This document shows positions 41,853 through 51,279 of a DNA stretch of 64,000 nucleotides, in pieces (the stretch's first letter is position 1; each line of letters begins with the position of its first letter). The notes under the pieces were generated by a model that worked only from the letters and a program-made list of their open reading frames with translations, did no database searches and was not told the origin of the DNA. The position numbers were made by a program, and so were the translations under genes. Source of the stretch: Paracoccus homiensis (GTDB taxonomy: Bacteria > Pseudomonadota > Alphaproteobacteria > Rhodobacterales > Rhodobacteraceae); contig NZ_FOHO01000007.1 of assembly GCF_900111675.1 (NCBI RefSeq), forward strand, positions 108,594-172,593. Direction: 5' to 3'.

Positions 41853-41883
41853 TTGAAGCTCTAGCTACTGTAGGGGCTATGTC
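41853..41883 (+). promoter_or_regulatory. MerR-type promoter 2, cadA
   Basis: TTGAAG (41853-41858), 19-bp spacer CTCTAGCTACTGTAGGGGC with a clear dyad (CTCTAG/CTACTGTAG), -10 TATGTC (41878-41883), about 33 bp before the ATPase ATG. The dyad resembles known Zn/Cd/Pb MerR operators. Confidence 0.85.
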
Positions 41884-41915
41884 ATGGTGATGCACCCGAA
41901 TCCAGAGGTCCATTC

Positions 41916-44270
41916 ATGCCGTCCGACACCCATCACCACGATCACGATCATGCCGAAGACGACCAGGCAAACGGCGGCAACTGTTGCGGGAGCGCGGGAA
42001 CGTGCGGCGACATCGAGCCGACGACGCCCGCGCCGACGGGCGGGCGCAGTTTTCAGGTGTCCGGCCTCGATTGCGCCGAGGAGGTCGCGATCCTGAACAA
42101 GGTGGTTGGCCCGAAGATCGGCGGGGCCGAGCATCTCGCGTTCGACGTGATCAATGGACGGATGACTATTCTCGACAGCGCCAAGAGTGTATCGGACGGC
42201 GAAATTGCAGAACTGGTCGCAAGCACCGGCATGACCGCCAAGCCCTGGGATGCCGAAAACGCGTCGGTCGACCAGGCGGCCCATCTTGCACGACAGCGGC
42301 TGTTTACGGCGCTCAGTGGCGGCTTCTGGGCCGCGGGATTTCTGTGGCACATCATCGAGACCGGCATGGGGGGGGCACTCGGCCTCTTCGCAGGGCACGG
42401 CGAAGCGCCGATGCCACTGGTCGAGGCAGGGCTATTCGCGGTTGCGATCCTGTTCGGTGTCTGGCTCGTGGCACCCAAGGCATGGTCGTCCGCACGGAGG
42501 CTGTCGCCCGACATGAACCTGCTGATGGTGGTCGCGGTGGCCGGTGCCATAGGGCTTGGCGAATTCTTCGAGGCGGCGACGGTTGCGTTCTTCTTCTCGC
42601 TCTCGCTCTACCTCGAAAGCTGGAGCGTCGGGCGTGCGAGGAATGCGGTCTCGGCGCTCTTGGATCTTGCACCACCGACGGCGCGCGTGATCCGCGAAGA
42701 CGGAAGCGAGGCCGACGTTCCGGCGGCTCAAGTCGCCGTAGGCTCAAGCTTCATAGTACGCGGTGGCGACCGTATCCCCCTCGATGGTGAGGTGACGGAC
42801 GGCGCGGGCGCGGTCGATCAGGCGCCAATCACCGGAGAGAGTGCGCTGGTCCCAAAGGAACGAGGCGACGAAGTCTATGCCGGCACGATCAACGGCGAAG
42901 GCACATTGACGGTGCGCGCCACGAAGGCCGCCTCGGACACCGTCTTGGCCAAGATCATCCGCATGGTCGGCGACGCCCATGCCCGCCGCGCGCCGGTGGA
43001 GCAATGGGTGGCGAAGTTCGCCCGCATCTACACGCCTATCGTCATGGCTCTCGCCATTGCAATTGCCCTGCTGCCGCCGCTCATTTTCGGTGGGGCCTGG
43101 GATTATTGGTTCTACAATGCACTCGTACTGCTAGTGATCGCCTGCCCGTGTGCTCTGGTCATCTCGACACCGGTCTCCATCGTCGCCGCACTCACCGCCT
43201 CAGCGCGGGCCGGAGTGCTGATCAAGGGCGGTGCATATGTTGAGGCACCGGGCAAGACCACTGCACTGGCCATGGACAAGACCGGCACGATCACCATGGG
43301 CGTGCCCGAGGTGGCGGCGGTGCATCCGCTGGGTAGAGCATCGGCGCAGGATCTGATGAGCCTCGCCGCGGGGCTCGAGGCACGTTCCTCGCATCCCTTG
43401 GCGCGCGCCATTCTCGCGCGGGCAGAAGCCGACGGCATCAAGGTGTCCGCCGCAGAAGATACCCGAACCGTTCCTGGTAGGGGACTTGAAGGACGCACTG
43501 ACGGCCGGTCGATCTGGCTAGGGTCGGACCGGTTTGCCGAGGAGAAGGGTTTCGGCGACGCCATTCCGAAGGATTTGCGCGACCGCATCGAAGGGGCTGG
43601 CAGCACCCTTGTTGCCGTGGGCGACGACACCGGCGTGACCGGCATCCTGGAATTGCGCGACCGTATCCGCCCCGACGCCGAGGGCATCGTGGCACAGCTC
43701 CACGCGCAAGGCGTGAAGACCATCGTCATGCTGACGGGCGATAACGAGCGGACGGCGCGCGCCGTTGCAGCCGAGGTCGGCATCGACGAGGTCCGCGCCG
43801 AGCTTCTGCCCGAAGACAAAGTGACAGCCATCGAAGAACTGGTCGAAACGCATGACATGGTGGCCATGATCGGCGACGGGGTGAACGACGCCCCCGCCAT
43901 GGCGCGGGCGCATTACGCCATCGCGATGGGTGCTGTTGGTTCGGACGCGGCAATCGAGACTGCGGATATTGCCCTGATGACCGACGACCTCGGCAAGGTG
44001 CCTTGGCTGATCGGTCATTCGCGCCGGACAATGTCGATTATCCATCAGAACATCGGTATTTCCTTGGCGACCAAGGGCGTTTTCGTTGTCGCTACCGCGT
44101 TTGGAGTGGCATCGATGTGGGGCGCTATTGCAGCCGACGTAGGAGTGTCATTGCTGGTGGTGGCCAACGCCCTGCGCCTGCTGAACAGCCAAGAGGCTAA
44201 GGCGCCGCCGTCCGGCGGTGAACAGGTTGGCCCACAAATGGCAAAGGCCGCGCTTGCCCACGGACATTGA
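41916..44270 (+). CDS. cadA: Zn/Cd/Pb-exporting P1B-type ATPase (784 aa)
   Basis: Heavy-metal efflux pump of the CadA/ZntA type. The N-terminus is His/Asp-rich with cysteines (HHHDHDHAED, GNCCGSAGTCGD), then an HMA-like domain with GLDCAEE (one Cys, then Glu, a Zn/Cd variant). Catalytic parts: ITGES, the metal-site CPC (Cys410-Cys412), phosphorylated Asp454 in DKTGT, SSHPLA, and GDGVNDAP near 653-660. It is expressed from MerR-type promoter 2 and followed after 63 bp by a second L,D-transpeptidase. GAGG precedes the ATG at 41916. Confidence 0.95.
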   Translation: MPSDTHHHDHDHAEDDQANGGNCCGSAGTCGDIEPTTPAPTGGRSFQVSGLDCAEEVAILNKVVGPKIGGAEHLAFDVINGRMTILDSAKSVSDGEIAELVASTGMTAKPWDAENASVDQAAHLARQRLFTALSGGFWAAGFLWHIIETGMGGALGLFAGHGEAPMPLVEAGLFAVAILFGVWLVAPKAWSSARRLSPDMNLLMVVAVAGAIGLGEFFEAATVAFFFSLSLYLESWSVGRARNAVSALLDLAPPTARVIREDGSEADVPAAQVAVGSSFIVRGGDRIPLDGEVTDGAGAVDQAPITGESALVPKERGDEVYAGTINGEGTLTVRATKAASDTVLAKIIRMVGDAHARRAPVEQWVAKFARIYTPIVMALAIAIALLPPLIFGGAWDYWFYNALVLLVIACPCALVISTPVSIVAALTASARAGVLIKGGAYVEAPGKTTALAMDKTGTITMGVPEVAAVHPLGRASAQDLMSLAAGLEARSSHPLARAILARAEADGIKVSAAEDTRTVPGRGLEGRTDGRSIWLGSDRFAEEKGFGDAIPKDLRDRIEGAGSTLVAVGDDTGVTGILELRDRIRPDAEGIVAQLHAQGVKTIVMLTGDNERTARAVAAEVGIDEVRAELLPEDKVTAIEELVETHDMVAMIGDGVNDAPAMARAHYAIAMGAVGSDAAIETADIALMTDDLGKVPWLIGHSRRTMSIIHQNIGISLATKGVFVVATAFGVASMWGAIAADVGVSLLVVANALRLLNSQEAKAPPSGGEQVGPQMAKAALAHGH

Positions 44271-44333
44271 TCACGCAGCATTTGCAAGGTAACGTAATGT
44301 CCATATCAGACCTCACGAAAGAGGCATCGAGCA

Positions 44334-44846
44334 GTGAAAACCATCCGATTTCCCCGCCGCGCCGTCCTGTTAGGCGGGCTGGCAGCGTTTTTGTCCGGCT
44401 GTGCCAGCAAGTTCCGCAGCTATGGCGGACCCGAGGTGACCCGTGTTCGGCTCTACAAGGGGCAGCGCTTGCTTGTTCTCGACGGAGCCGATCGAGTATT
44501 GCAAACCTATCCGGTCGGACTGGGTTTCGCGCCCGAAGGTCACAAGCAATTCGAGGGAGACGGTCGGACCCCGGAGGGCAACTACGTTGTCGATAAGCGC
44601 AACCCTGAAAGCACTTATCATCTTTCGGTTGGCATCTCTTATCCGAATGAGGCCGACATCGCTTTTGCCGAGGCGCAGGGCCGATCCCCCGGGGGCGACA
44701 TCTTCATCCATGGTGGTCCACGACCCGGCATCGACCCAACGGACGTCCGCGACTGGACAGCTGGCTGCATCGCGGTCACAGATCGGCAGATCGAGGACAT
44801 CTATGCAATGGTGAAGGACGGAACACCTATCCACATCTTTGCATGA
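44334..44846 (+). CDS. Lipoprotein L,D-transpeptidase, YkuD family (170 aa)
   Basis: N-terminal lipoprotein signal (RRAVLLGGLAAFLSGCAS; lipobox LSGC), then a short YkuD domain with FIHGGP (His126) and TAGCIAV (nucleophile Cys145). The close relation to cadA (63-bp gap, same strand) suggests cotranscription under the MerR promoter. Tail-to-tail 20-nt overlap with the lnt gene. As a lipoprotein its maturation would depend on the LspA/Lnt pathway, of which extra copies lie next door. Confidence 0.9.
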   Translation: MKTIRFPRRAVLLGGLAAFLSGCASKFRSYGGPEVTRVRLYKGQRLLVLDGADRVLQTYPVGLGFAPEGHKQFEGDGRTPEGNYVVDKRNPESTYHLSVGISYPNEADIAFAEAQGRSPGGDIFIHGGPRPGIDPTDVRDWTAGCIAVTDRQIEDIYAMVKDGTPIHIFA

Positions 44847-46404
44847 CGGTGTTTCTCATGCGGCGGTAGCGCGCCGTCGCATTGGTCGCCATTGCCCAGC
44901 TCCACGAAGCCAAGATGAGCGCCAGCAGCATCCAGTCCCCGAAGCTCGCGTAGAGTGTCGGCGGTCGCGCGGAGGGCAGGCTAGCGTCGATGATGCCCGT
45001 TTCGCCGGTATCGAGCCGCGCAACGATCTCTCCGTTCGCGTCGATGACCGCGGAGATGCCCGTATTCGCGGCTCGGATGACAGGAAGGCCTTCCTCTACG
45101 GCGCGCATCCGTGCGGAAGCCAGATGCTGCTCCGGTCCGATGCTGGTGCCGAACCAGGCGTCGTTCGTCGCGTTGAAAATCCAGTCAGGTCGGAACAGGT
45201 CGTCGACCACATGGCCTGGGAAGATGATCTCATAGCAGATCGCTAGGGCGACCAGCGGCACACCCGGAAGTGCAAGCGTTCGTGGGCCCGGTCCGGGCGT
45301 AAAGTCGCCGAGCCCCGCCGTCAGCCGCTCGATGGGCAACCAGCCGCGGAATGGCACATATTCGCCGAAGGGTACGAGATGATGTTTCGCGTATCCGGTC
45401 AGGATTCTGCCGATCGCGCCAAAAGCCTAGACCGTGTTGCAATATCGGGTGCCATCTTCGCTCGGTACACGGTCCGGCACACCGGTGAGCAGCACCCTGC
45501 CGTCTGGTAGCGCAGCGGCAATGCGATCCCGTGCCTCCGTATCCTCATCGAGGAAACCCGGAGAGGCGGTTTCCGGCCAAAGAAGAACGTCGAAATCGCC
45601 GGGCTGGGTTGAAAGCTCAAGATAGCGCGCGAAGGTCGCCTCGCGGTTCTCGGGCGCCCATTTCTCCTCTTGTGGAATGTTGCCCTGGACGATGCGCAGG
45701 TCGACACCGGGTGGCTGTTGTGCATCCGACTGGAGGCGAAGCGTGCCGACAGCCCACATCGTCGCGATGCCCGCCAGCGCCATGAGCGAAACGGTCAATC
45801 GTTGCCGCCCGGACGCCATGACAGCCGCGCCGGGAAGTGCCGCGACGAACACGGTGAGAAAGCTTAGCCCATAGCTTCCGACCCAGGCGGCGGGTTGGCG
45901 AGGAGCGGCGTAATCGACCAAAGCGTAGCCGGCGAGGTTCCATGGAAAACCTGTCAGAACGTGACCGCGCAACCACTCGGCCACGGTCCAGGAGGTCGCG
46001 AACAGGAGGCAGGCCAAGAGACTGCCCATGGCTCCACGCCGCGCGATTTCGGCGAAAAGCGCGGCGGCAATGGCCGGGAAAATCGCGAGACCTGCGGACA
46101 ATCCCGCGACGGCCGGGATCGCCATCGCCCCGAACCGCTCGGCCTCGACGTAGAAACTCTCTGCAATCCACGAAATCCCGAAACCGAACTGGCCGAGACC
46201 AAACGCCCAGCCGACGAGGAAAGCGCGCCCGAAGGAGAGATCGCGAAGCCCGACAAACAACGCGGAATAGGCAACGGGAACAAGCAGGAGAATCGAAAGA
46301 GGCGGGAAAGTCAGAACCGTCAGCGCCCCGGCGGCGAAACCAAGCGTCATCCGCGAAAGCAAACAGGGGCGCAGAGCGATGCGGTTCAGAATTTCCGTCT
46401 TCAC
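44827..46404 (-). pseudogene. lnt: Apolipoprotein N-acyltransferase gene with in-frame amber codon
   Basis: Lnt adds the third acyl chain to lipoproteins in the inner membrane. With readthrough the protein would be 525 aa, near the E. coli 512. It has N-terminal membrane helices and a nitrilase domain with the triad Glu278 (LLWPETASPGF), Lys340 (AKHHLVPFGEYVP) and Cys390 (AICYEII). TAG at 45427-45429 replaces codon 326, so the ordinary product stops before Lys and Cys and should be inactive. Both halves are in the same frame and otherwise intact, so the change is recent, a sequencing error, or tolerated by suppression. The GTG at 46404 overlaps the lspA stop (GTGA). The chromosome must carry another lnt if this one is dead. 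Confidence 0.85.
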
Positions 46405-46874
46405 GACTTGATCGGACGCCGCGCGCTGATCCATGGCGCGGCGAGCAAGAGCCCTACGCCACTGACGACAAATACATCGGCCATGTTGAAGGCAGGCCAA
46501 TGTGTTGTGCCAATGTAGAAATCGAGAAAGTCTGTTACAGCCCGATAGCGCACACGATCGATGACATTGCCCAGCGCTCCGCCAATGATCGCGCCGTAGG
46601 CAAGTGTTTCGGCCGCATTTTCGACGCGAAACAGCATGACAGCAAGCCAAACACAGATGGCAAGAGCGAGAGCGGTGAGGCTCCACCACGGCGCGCCGCC
46701 CAGCATCCCGAAAGTCACGCCGTCATTACGAGAAAAGACGAGGTTGAATCCCGGAAACACGGAAATCCCGGCGCTAAAAGTGGCGGCATTCGCAACGACA
46801 ATGGCTTTGGTGATCTGATCGATTGCGAACGCAGCAAGCGCGGCAAAGACGCCGATCACTTTGGGTAGTGACAT
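46401..46874 (-). CDS. lspA: Lipoprotein signal peptidase II (157 aa)
   Basis: Membrane aspartyl protease that cleaves prolipoprotein signal peptides. Four hydrophobic segments; catalytic Asp115 (AVTDFLDF) and Asp133 (FNMADVFV), with GNVIDR between them and the membrane. The start MSLPKV at 46874 has GGTGAGG in good position; the frame also opens at 46895. An extra copy in a metal island is known in other bacteria and may serve induced lipoproteins such as the L,D-transpeptidase next door. Confidence 0.92.
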   Translation of the reverse strand: MSLPKVIGVFAALAAFAIDQITKAIVVANAATFSAGISVFPGFNLVFSRNDGVTFGMLGGAPWWSLTALALAICVWLAVMLFRVENAAETLAYGAIIGGALGNVIDRVRYRAVTDFLDFYIGTTHWPAFNMADVFVVSGVGLLLAAPWISARRPIKS

Positions 46875-46878
46875 TGCC

Positions 46879-47661
46879 TCACCCCAACCAGACATCGAGA
46901 AACAGCATCAGAACGAGCCCGACAGCCAGGCCGAGCGTCGCCCTGTTCTGATAGCCGCTGCGATGGGTTTCGGGGATAATCTCGTGGCTGATGACGTAGA
47001 GCATTGCGCCCGCGGCAAAGGCCAGTCCCCATGGAAGCAGCGGTTCCGACAGTGTGATGATGCCGGCCCCGAGCAGACCGCCAATCGGCTCGACCATGCC
47101 AGTCAGCGCCGCAATGCCCCAGGCGCGCAGCTTCGGATATCCCTCGCCCAGCAGCGACACCGCGACGGCCAATCCTTCGGGCGCGTTCTGCAAGCCGATG
47201 CCGATGGCGAGTGGGAGGCCACCTTCCATGCCACCGGAGCCGAACCCGACCCCGACCGCGAGACCCTCGGGAAAGTTGTGGATCGTGATCGCGATGATGA
47301 ACAGCCAGACCCGCCGCAATGACGCCGCTTCGGGCCCTTCGCGTCCCGTCTTGAAATGCTCGTGCGGCAGCTTTTCGTTCATCAGGGCGACAGCCCCCAT
47401 GCCCAGAAGGATCGAGACGCATACGATGGCCGCAGGCATCGCGCCGTTCTCGAACATCGGCTCTGCGGCATCTAATGCCGGGATGATCAGCGAAAAGAAC
47501 GAGGCTGACAGCATGACACCGGCAGCGAAGCCGAGCGACAGATCGCGCGTGGCCCGGGACGGGATGCGCCCGAACAGCACGGGAGCTGCTCCGACTGCCG
47601 TGAGCGAACCGGCGGCGAGACTTCCGAGAAAGCCGAGCATTATCGTGGACAGATTTTCCAT
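46879..47661 (-). CDS. ZIP-family metal transporter (260 aa)
   Basis: Eight hydrophobic segments, with the ZIP metal-binding motifs HNFPEG (helix 4) and QNAPEG (helix 5) and a short His-bearing loop (LPHEHFKTG) in the middle. ZIP proteins usually carry Zn2+ or related ions into the cytoplasm. In an efflux island it might restore zinc balance or act on another ion; the direction cannot be read from sequence. Part of the ten-gene leftward operon, 12 nt after the DUF411 gene. Confidence 0.92.
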   Translation of the reverse strand: MENLSTIMLGFLGSLAAGSLTAVGAAPVLFGRIPSRATRDLSLGFAAGVMLSASFFSLIIPALDAAEPMFENGAMPAAIVCVSILLGMGAVALMNEKLPHEHFKTGREGPEAASLRRVWLFIIAITIHNFPEGLAVGVGFGSGGMEGGLPLAIGIGLQNAPEGLAVAVSLLGEGYPKLRAWGIAALTGMVEPIGGLLGAGIITLSEPLLPWGLAFAAGAMLYVISHEIIPETHRSGYQNRATLGLAVGLVLMLFLDVWLG

Positions 47662-47673
47662 GGGCGGGCCAGA

Positions 47674-48129
47674 TTATCCTTCGGCGTAGCTTGAAAAGAC
47701 TTCCGTCGCCCCGTCCTCGCGGATGAGGAAGACATCATAGGCTTCGCGGTCATCCTCAGGCCCCATACCGGGCGAGCCATAGGGCATCCCCGGAACGGCG
47801 AGGCCTACGGCGTCCGGGCGCTCCTCGAGAAGGCGGCGGATGTCAGCGGCCGGGACATGGCCCTCGATCACGTAGCCATCAATGAGCGCGGTGTGGCAGG
47901 AGACCATGCGCTGCGGCACGCCGTTGTCGAGCTTGAAGCGAACCAGCGATCCACCGAACATGTCCTGGCCGGTCGGCGCAAAACCGTTTTCTTCGAGATG
48001 GTTCATCCACGAGAGGCAGCAGCCGCATCCGTTCGTCTTGCGGACGTCGATCGCCGTTGCCTCTGCGAGGGCCTGTGCCGCCGGGGAAAGGGCGAGCGTG
48101 ATGGCCAGAGCTTGGGTCATGCGTTTCAT
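47674..48129 (-). CDS. DUF411 periplasmic metal-related protein (151 aa)
   Basis: Signal peptide (MTQALAITLALSPAAQALA) then the DUF411 fold: TNGCGCCLSWMNHLEENGF with a Cys-x-Cys-Cys site, VSCHTALIDGYVIEGHVP with a CH pair, and VGLAVPGMPYGSPGM, Met-rich. DUF411 proteins occur with copper resistance genes and are thought to bind metal in the periplasm. Start 48129 or 48120. Confidence 0.9.
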   Translation of the reverse strand: MKRMTQALAITLALSPAAQALAEATAIDVRKTNGCGCCLSWMNHLEENGFAPTGQDMFGGSLVRFKLDNGVPQRMVSCHTALIDGYVIEGHVPAADIRRLLEERPDAVGLAVPGMPYGSPGMGPEDDREAYDVFLIREDGATEVFSSYAEG

Positions 48130-48132
48130 GGA

Positions 48133-49506
48133 TCAGAGCCTTTCGGTTATCGTTTCGGCAATCTCGCTGCCGAGGTTTTCATTCAGAAGCGCCCGCGCCT
48201 CGGCCAGACGCGAGAGCGCGGCGGTATCATCCGCTTCGCGCTCGGCTGCTTCGGCGAGCCGGTCGTCAGAGAGGGGGTCAGTCGGGCGCCCATCCACGAG
48301 CACCTCATAGTGCAGGTTCGGACCTGTCGCCGTGCCAGTCGCGCCGACGCGGCCGATCACGTCTCCCGCCGCAACGCGTTGGCCTTGTGCCAAGTCTTCC
48401 GGCACGGCGCTCAGATGCGCGTAGCGCGTCATGGTGTCGGAGCCGTGCAAGATTTCGACCACGCGACCATATCCGCCGCGCCAGCCGATGAAATTGACCC
48501 GCCCCGGTGCCGTCGCTTGAACCGGTGTCCCACGTGCCGCTGCGAAATCGACGCCGGTGTGCATCCGGACGTTGCCAAAGACCGGATGCGTGCGGCGTCC
48601 GAACACCGAGCTCAGGCGCGCACCCTCGACCGGCTGTGCGAAGACGCGCAGCACCTCGCCATCGACGTAGATCGTCGCCTGACCGCTGCCGTCGTCCGGC
48701 CATACGATCTCGTAAAGCGAACCGCCGATCTCCAGTGCGGCGAAGGCGAGTTCGGGCTGTCCGATCCTGTCCTCGCCGACCCGCGCCTCACGCCAGAGAA
48801 GCCTTAGTGCTTCGCCGCCGGCCATCTCGCGGCGGAAATCCACGGTCCCACCCAGCATCTGCGCAAGGTCCACGGAAAAACGGGCGGGTATGCCGGCTTC
48901 GTCGAGTGCCGCGAAGATCGAGCTGTCGATCACGGCTTTGCCGGCAAGGGTTACGATTTCCGGATCCGGAGTCACGACCTGTGTGGACAACTGCTCGCCG
49001 AAAACCACCTCGATCCGAACCCCGTCCTCGACGGCAAGTGAGACGGTGCGGGGGCTGCCGTCCATGGTCGAAGCGACAGTGACCGAGTGCCCCGGCCGCA
49101 GCCGTCGCAGATCGTATTCCGCGCCAAGCGCGAGGGCAACTTCGGCTCTGTCAGAAGCCGCAAGTCCAGCTTCGGACAGCAAGAAATCGAGCGTCTCGCC
49201 TGGTGCAATGTCGCGCGACCACGTCGACAGCGGTGGCTCGATCGCCCTTACCGGCCTGTCGGCAAACGCGACCTGCAGAAGGGGCAGCGGGCTGAGGTCG
49301 GATGCATCGTCTGCCCATGCCGCCGCGGGCAGCATCACGGGGATGTCAACGTTCTGGGGGGCTTCAGGACCTTGGGGCATCCAGCTACCTGCCTGGGCAA
49401 GTTCCGGCGGCACGGGTTCTTTCGACAAAAGATCGGAGATCGCGATAGCTGCCCCGGGAACCGTCCCCGCAATTGCGACACAAGCCGCCAAAGTTCTGAG
49501 CCTCAT
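48133..49506 (-). CDS. M23 peptidoglycan endopeptidase, MepM-like (457 aa)
   Basis: Secreted or membrane-anchored LytM-type endopeptidase. N-terminal hydrophobic segment (LAACVAIAGTVPGAAIAI), an OapA/LysM-like middle (LSTWSRDIAPGETLDFLL, RLRPGHSVTV), then the M23 domain with RTHPVFGNVRMHTGVDFA (His and Asp zinc ligands), TRYAHLS and LHYEVLVDG. Start 49506 overlaps the SCO1 stop by 4 nt. Cutting cross-links while L,D-transpeptidases form new ones suggests wall remodelling as part of the stress response. Confidence 0.92.
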   Translation of the reverse strand: MRLRTLAACVAIAGTVPGAAIAISDLLSKEPVPPELAQAGSWMPQGPEAPQNVDIPVMLPAAAWADDASDLSPLPLLQVAFADRPVRAIEPPLSTWSRDIAPGETLDFLLSEAGLAASDRAEVALALGAEYDLRRLRPGHSVTVASTMDGSPRTVSLAVEDGVRIEVVFGEQLSTQVVTPDPEIVTLAGKAVIDSSIFAALDEAGIPARFSVDLAQMLGGTVDFRREMAGGEALRLLWREARVGEDRIGQPELAFAALEIGGSLYEIVWPDDGSGQATIYVDGEVLRVFAQPVEGARLSSVFGRRTHPVFGNVRMHTGVDFAAARGTPVQATAPGRVNFIGWRGGYGRVVEILHGSDTMTRYAHLSAVPEDLAQGQRVAAGDVIGRVGATGTATGPNLHYEVLVDGRPTDPLSDDRLAEAAEREADDTAALSRLAEARALLNENLGSEIAETITERL

Positions 49507-50129
49507 GTCGCCCCCTCCATTTCTTCTTCCAGCGCGCGGCGAATTTTCGGCACCGCGAATTCTCTGGGTTCGTGATAGTCGATCATGGTGACGAACCGCC
49601 CAGAGGCTGCGAACAGGAAGACGCTCGCGCTGTGGTTCATCGTGTAATCGCCGCTCTCCGTCGGCACCCTTTCGTAGGTGGCGTGGAAGCCGTCCGCGAC
49701 GCGCGCTATCTGCTCCTCCGGCCCCGTCCAGCCGCGAATCGCCGGATGGAAGTAGCCGACATATTCGGCCATCGTTTCGACAGTGTCGCGCTCGGGATCG
49801 ACCGTGATGAAAACCACGTTCATCTCGTCGGCCTCGTCTCCCAGATCGTCGAGCCATCCCGAAATGTCCGAGAGCGTGGTCGGGCAGACATCGGGACAGT
49901 AGGTGAAGCCGAAGAACGCCATCGTCGGTCGCCCGATCAGGGTTTCCGGCCCGACCGCGTTGCCCTCATGATCCGTCAGACGGAAATCCATCGCGGTCAG
50001 AGCCACAGGCCGCTGCCCGATAGGCTCAGGTCCACCGGGGCCATCGACCTGCCACCAACCGGCAAAGAGCATCAGGGCGACCACCCCGACACCAGCCGCG
50101 CCGTACCCCAGGATCGCCCGTCGCCGCAT
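49503..50129 (-). CDS. SCO1/SenC copper protein, copy 2 (208 aa)
   Basis: Periplasmic thioredoxin-fold copper chaperone anchored by an N-terminal helix (AAGVGVVALMLFAGWW). Copper ligands CPDVC and a His in TMNHSASVFLF; TVDPERDTVE is the family signature. It follows the PCuAC gene directly (shared base at 50129), the usual pairing for CuA-site assembly in cytochrome oxidase. Here it may instead handle periplasmic copper or thiols. A second SCO1 gene begins the same operon. Confidence 0.92.
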   Translation of the reverse strand: MRRRAILGYGAAGVGVVALMLFAGWWQVDGPGGPEPIGQRPVALTAMDFRLTDHEGNAVGPETLIGRPTMAFFGFTYCPDVCPTTLSDISGWLDDLGDEADEMNVVFITVDPERDTVETMAEYVGYFHPAIRGWTGPEEQIARVADGFHATYERVPTESGDYTMNHSASVFLFAASGRFVTMIDYHEPREFAVPKIRRALEEEMEGAT

Positions 50130-50596
50130 CAGTCCTCCGGCCCCCGCGCGGAGATGCCGAGGATCGTCACCTCGACCGTCACTTCGCCTCCGTCGTCGAA
50201 AAGCAGGGTCAGCGGAAAGGTTTCCCCTTCCGTCATCGGTTCTTGCAGCCGCATCAGCATTGCGTGCAGGCCCCCCGGTTCGAGCGCGACGCTCTCGCCC
50301 GGGGCGATCGCGATTTTCCCCGCCGGGCTCATGGAACTCACACCCTCGGCATTGGTCTTCGTCTCGTGAATTTCGGGCATCATCGCGAGCGGTGTTGTAA
50401 GGCCGATCAGCGTCACCGGCTCGTCGCCAGTGTTGCGGATCGTCATGTAAGCGGCCCCGGGACGGTTCACCCCGATGGAGGCGCGGGACCACGCGTTCTC
50501 GACGACAACATCCTCGGGTCCGGCCAGCGCGGGCACTGAGAGGCCTCCAAGGGTCAAAAGCGCCGCCAGTATGCTGGTCAAAATATACTTTTTCAT
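50129..50596 (-). CDS. PCuAC copper chaperone (155 aa)
   Basis: Signal peptide MKKYILTSILAALLTLGGLSVPALA, then the PCu(A)C domain: VENAWSRASIGVNRPGAAYMTIRN, PEIHETKTNAEGVSSM and GGLHAMLMRL, giving the Met/His copper ligands (H..M and H.M). It delivers Cu(I) to SCO or directly to CuA. Start 50596 has AGGATC upstream, a moderate ribosome-binding site. Confidence 0.93.
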   Translation of the reverse strand: MKKYILTSILAALLTLGGLSVPALAGPEDVVVENAWSRASIGVNRPGAAYMTIRNTGDEPVTLIGLTTPLAMMPEIHETKTNAEGVSSMSPAGKIAIAPGESVALEPGGLHAMLMRLQEPMTEGETFPLTLLFDDGGEVTVEVTILGISARGPED

Positions 50597-50619
50597 CGTT
50601 TTGATCCTGCCCTTTCCAT

Positions 50620-51279
50620 TCAGCTTTGCGCGGCAGCGACTTCGGCAGCCACCAATCGCCGCAGTTCTGCCTCCCCGAATGGATCGAGCGGCTTGCCGTT
50701 CACGAAGAATGTGGGCGTCTGGCGAACTCCCACGGTCTCTACATCGGCACGATCCTGATTCAGGATCGCCACGACATCGGGTGCCAGCATTTGCGTGCGC
50801 GCGGCCTCGGCATCGAGTCCGGCCGTGGCGGCGATCTGAAGGATCAGGCCAGGCGCCGGGGCACCGTGTGACGCCCATCTCGGCTGTTCCCGCAGAACGG
50901 CCTCGAGCACCGGCACGTAAACGTCCTGCATGTGCGCCGCCTCGAGCACGCGGATGGCTTCCTCGGATGCCGCGCCGTGGAAGGGCGTGTAGCGGATCAC
51001 GACGCGGACAGCATCCCCATGCTCGGCCATGATGTCCTTCAAGAAGGGGTGAAAGGCGCGACAGGCCTCGCAGGCCGGATCGAAGAATTCGACGATCGTG
51101 ACGGGCGCTTCCGCAGGCCCGAGGATGGGCGAGTAGGGGCGGATCATCGCGTCCGCGAGTTCCGGCGCAACAGGCTCCGCTTCGGCCACCGGGCCGGGGC
51201 GGGTTGCAAACCAGGTGGCTCCGCCGAAACCGGCGACGCCGAGGGCGAGAACGGACAGGATCAGGCCGCGTCGGTTCAT
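50620..51279 (-). CDS. DsbA-family thiol oxidoreductase (219 aa)
   Basis: Membrane-anchored or exported thioredoxin-fold protein (N-terminal hydrophobic ILSVLALGVAGFGGATW). Active site CEAC in VEFFDPACEACRAF near residue 73 and the cis-Pro segment QTPTFFVNGKPL. It resembles DsbA/DsbG-like oxidoreductases. It overlaps the DsbB gene by 4 nt, so the pair forms an oxidation couple. Cadmium and copper attack thiols, which may explain the pair in this operon. Confidence 0.9.
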   Translation of the reverse strand: MNRRGLILSVLALGVAGFGGATWFATRPGPVAEAEPVAPELADAMIRPYSPILGPAEAPVTIVEFFDPACEACRAFHPFLKDIMAEHGDAVRVVIRYTPFHGAASEEAIRVLEAAHMQDVYVPVLEAVLREQPRWASHGAPAPGLILQIAATAGLDAEAARTQMLAPDVVAILNQDRADVETVGVRQTPTFFVNGKPLDPFGEAELRRLVAAEVAAAQS

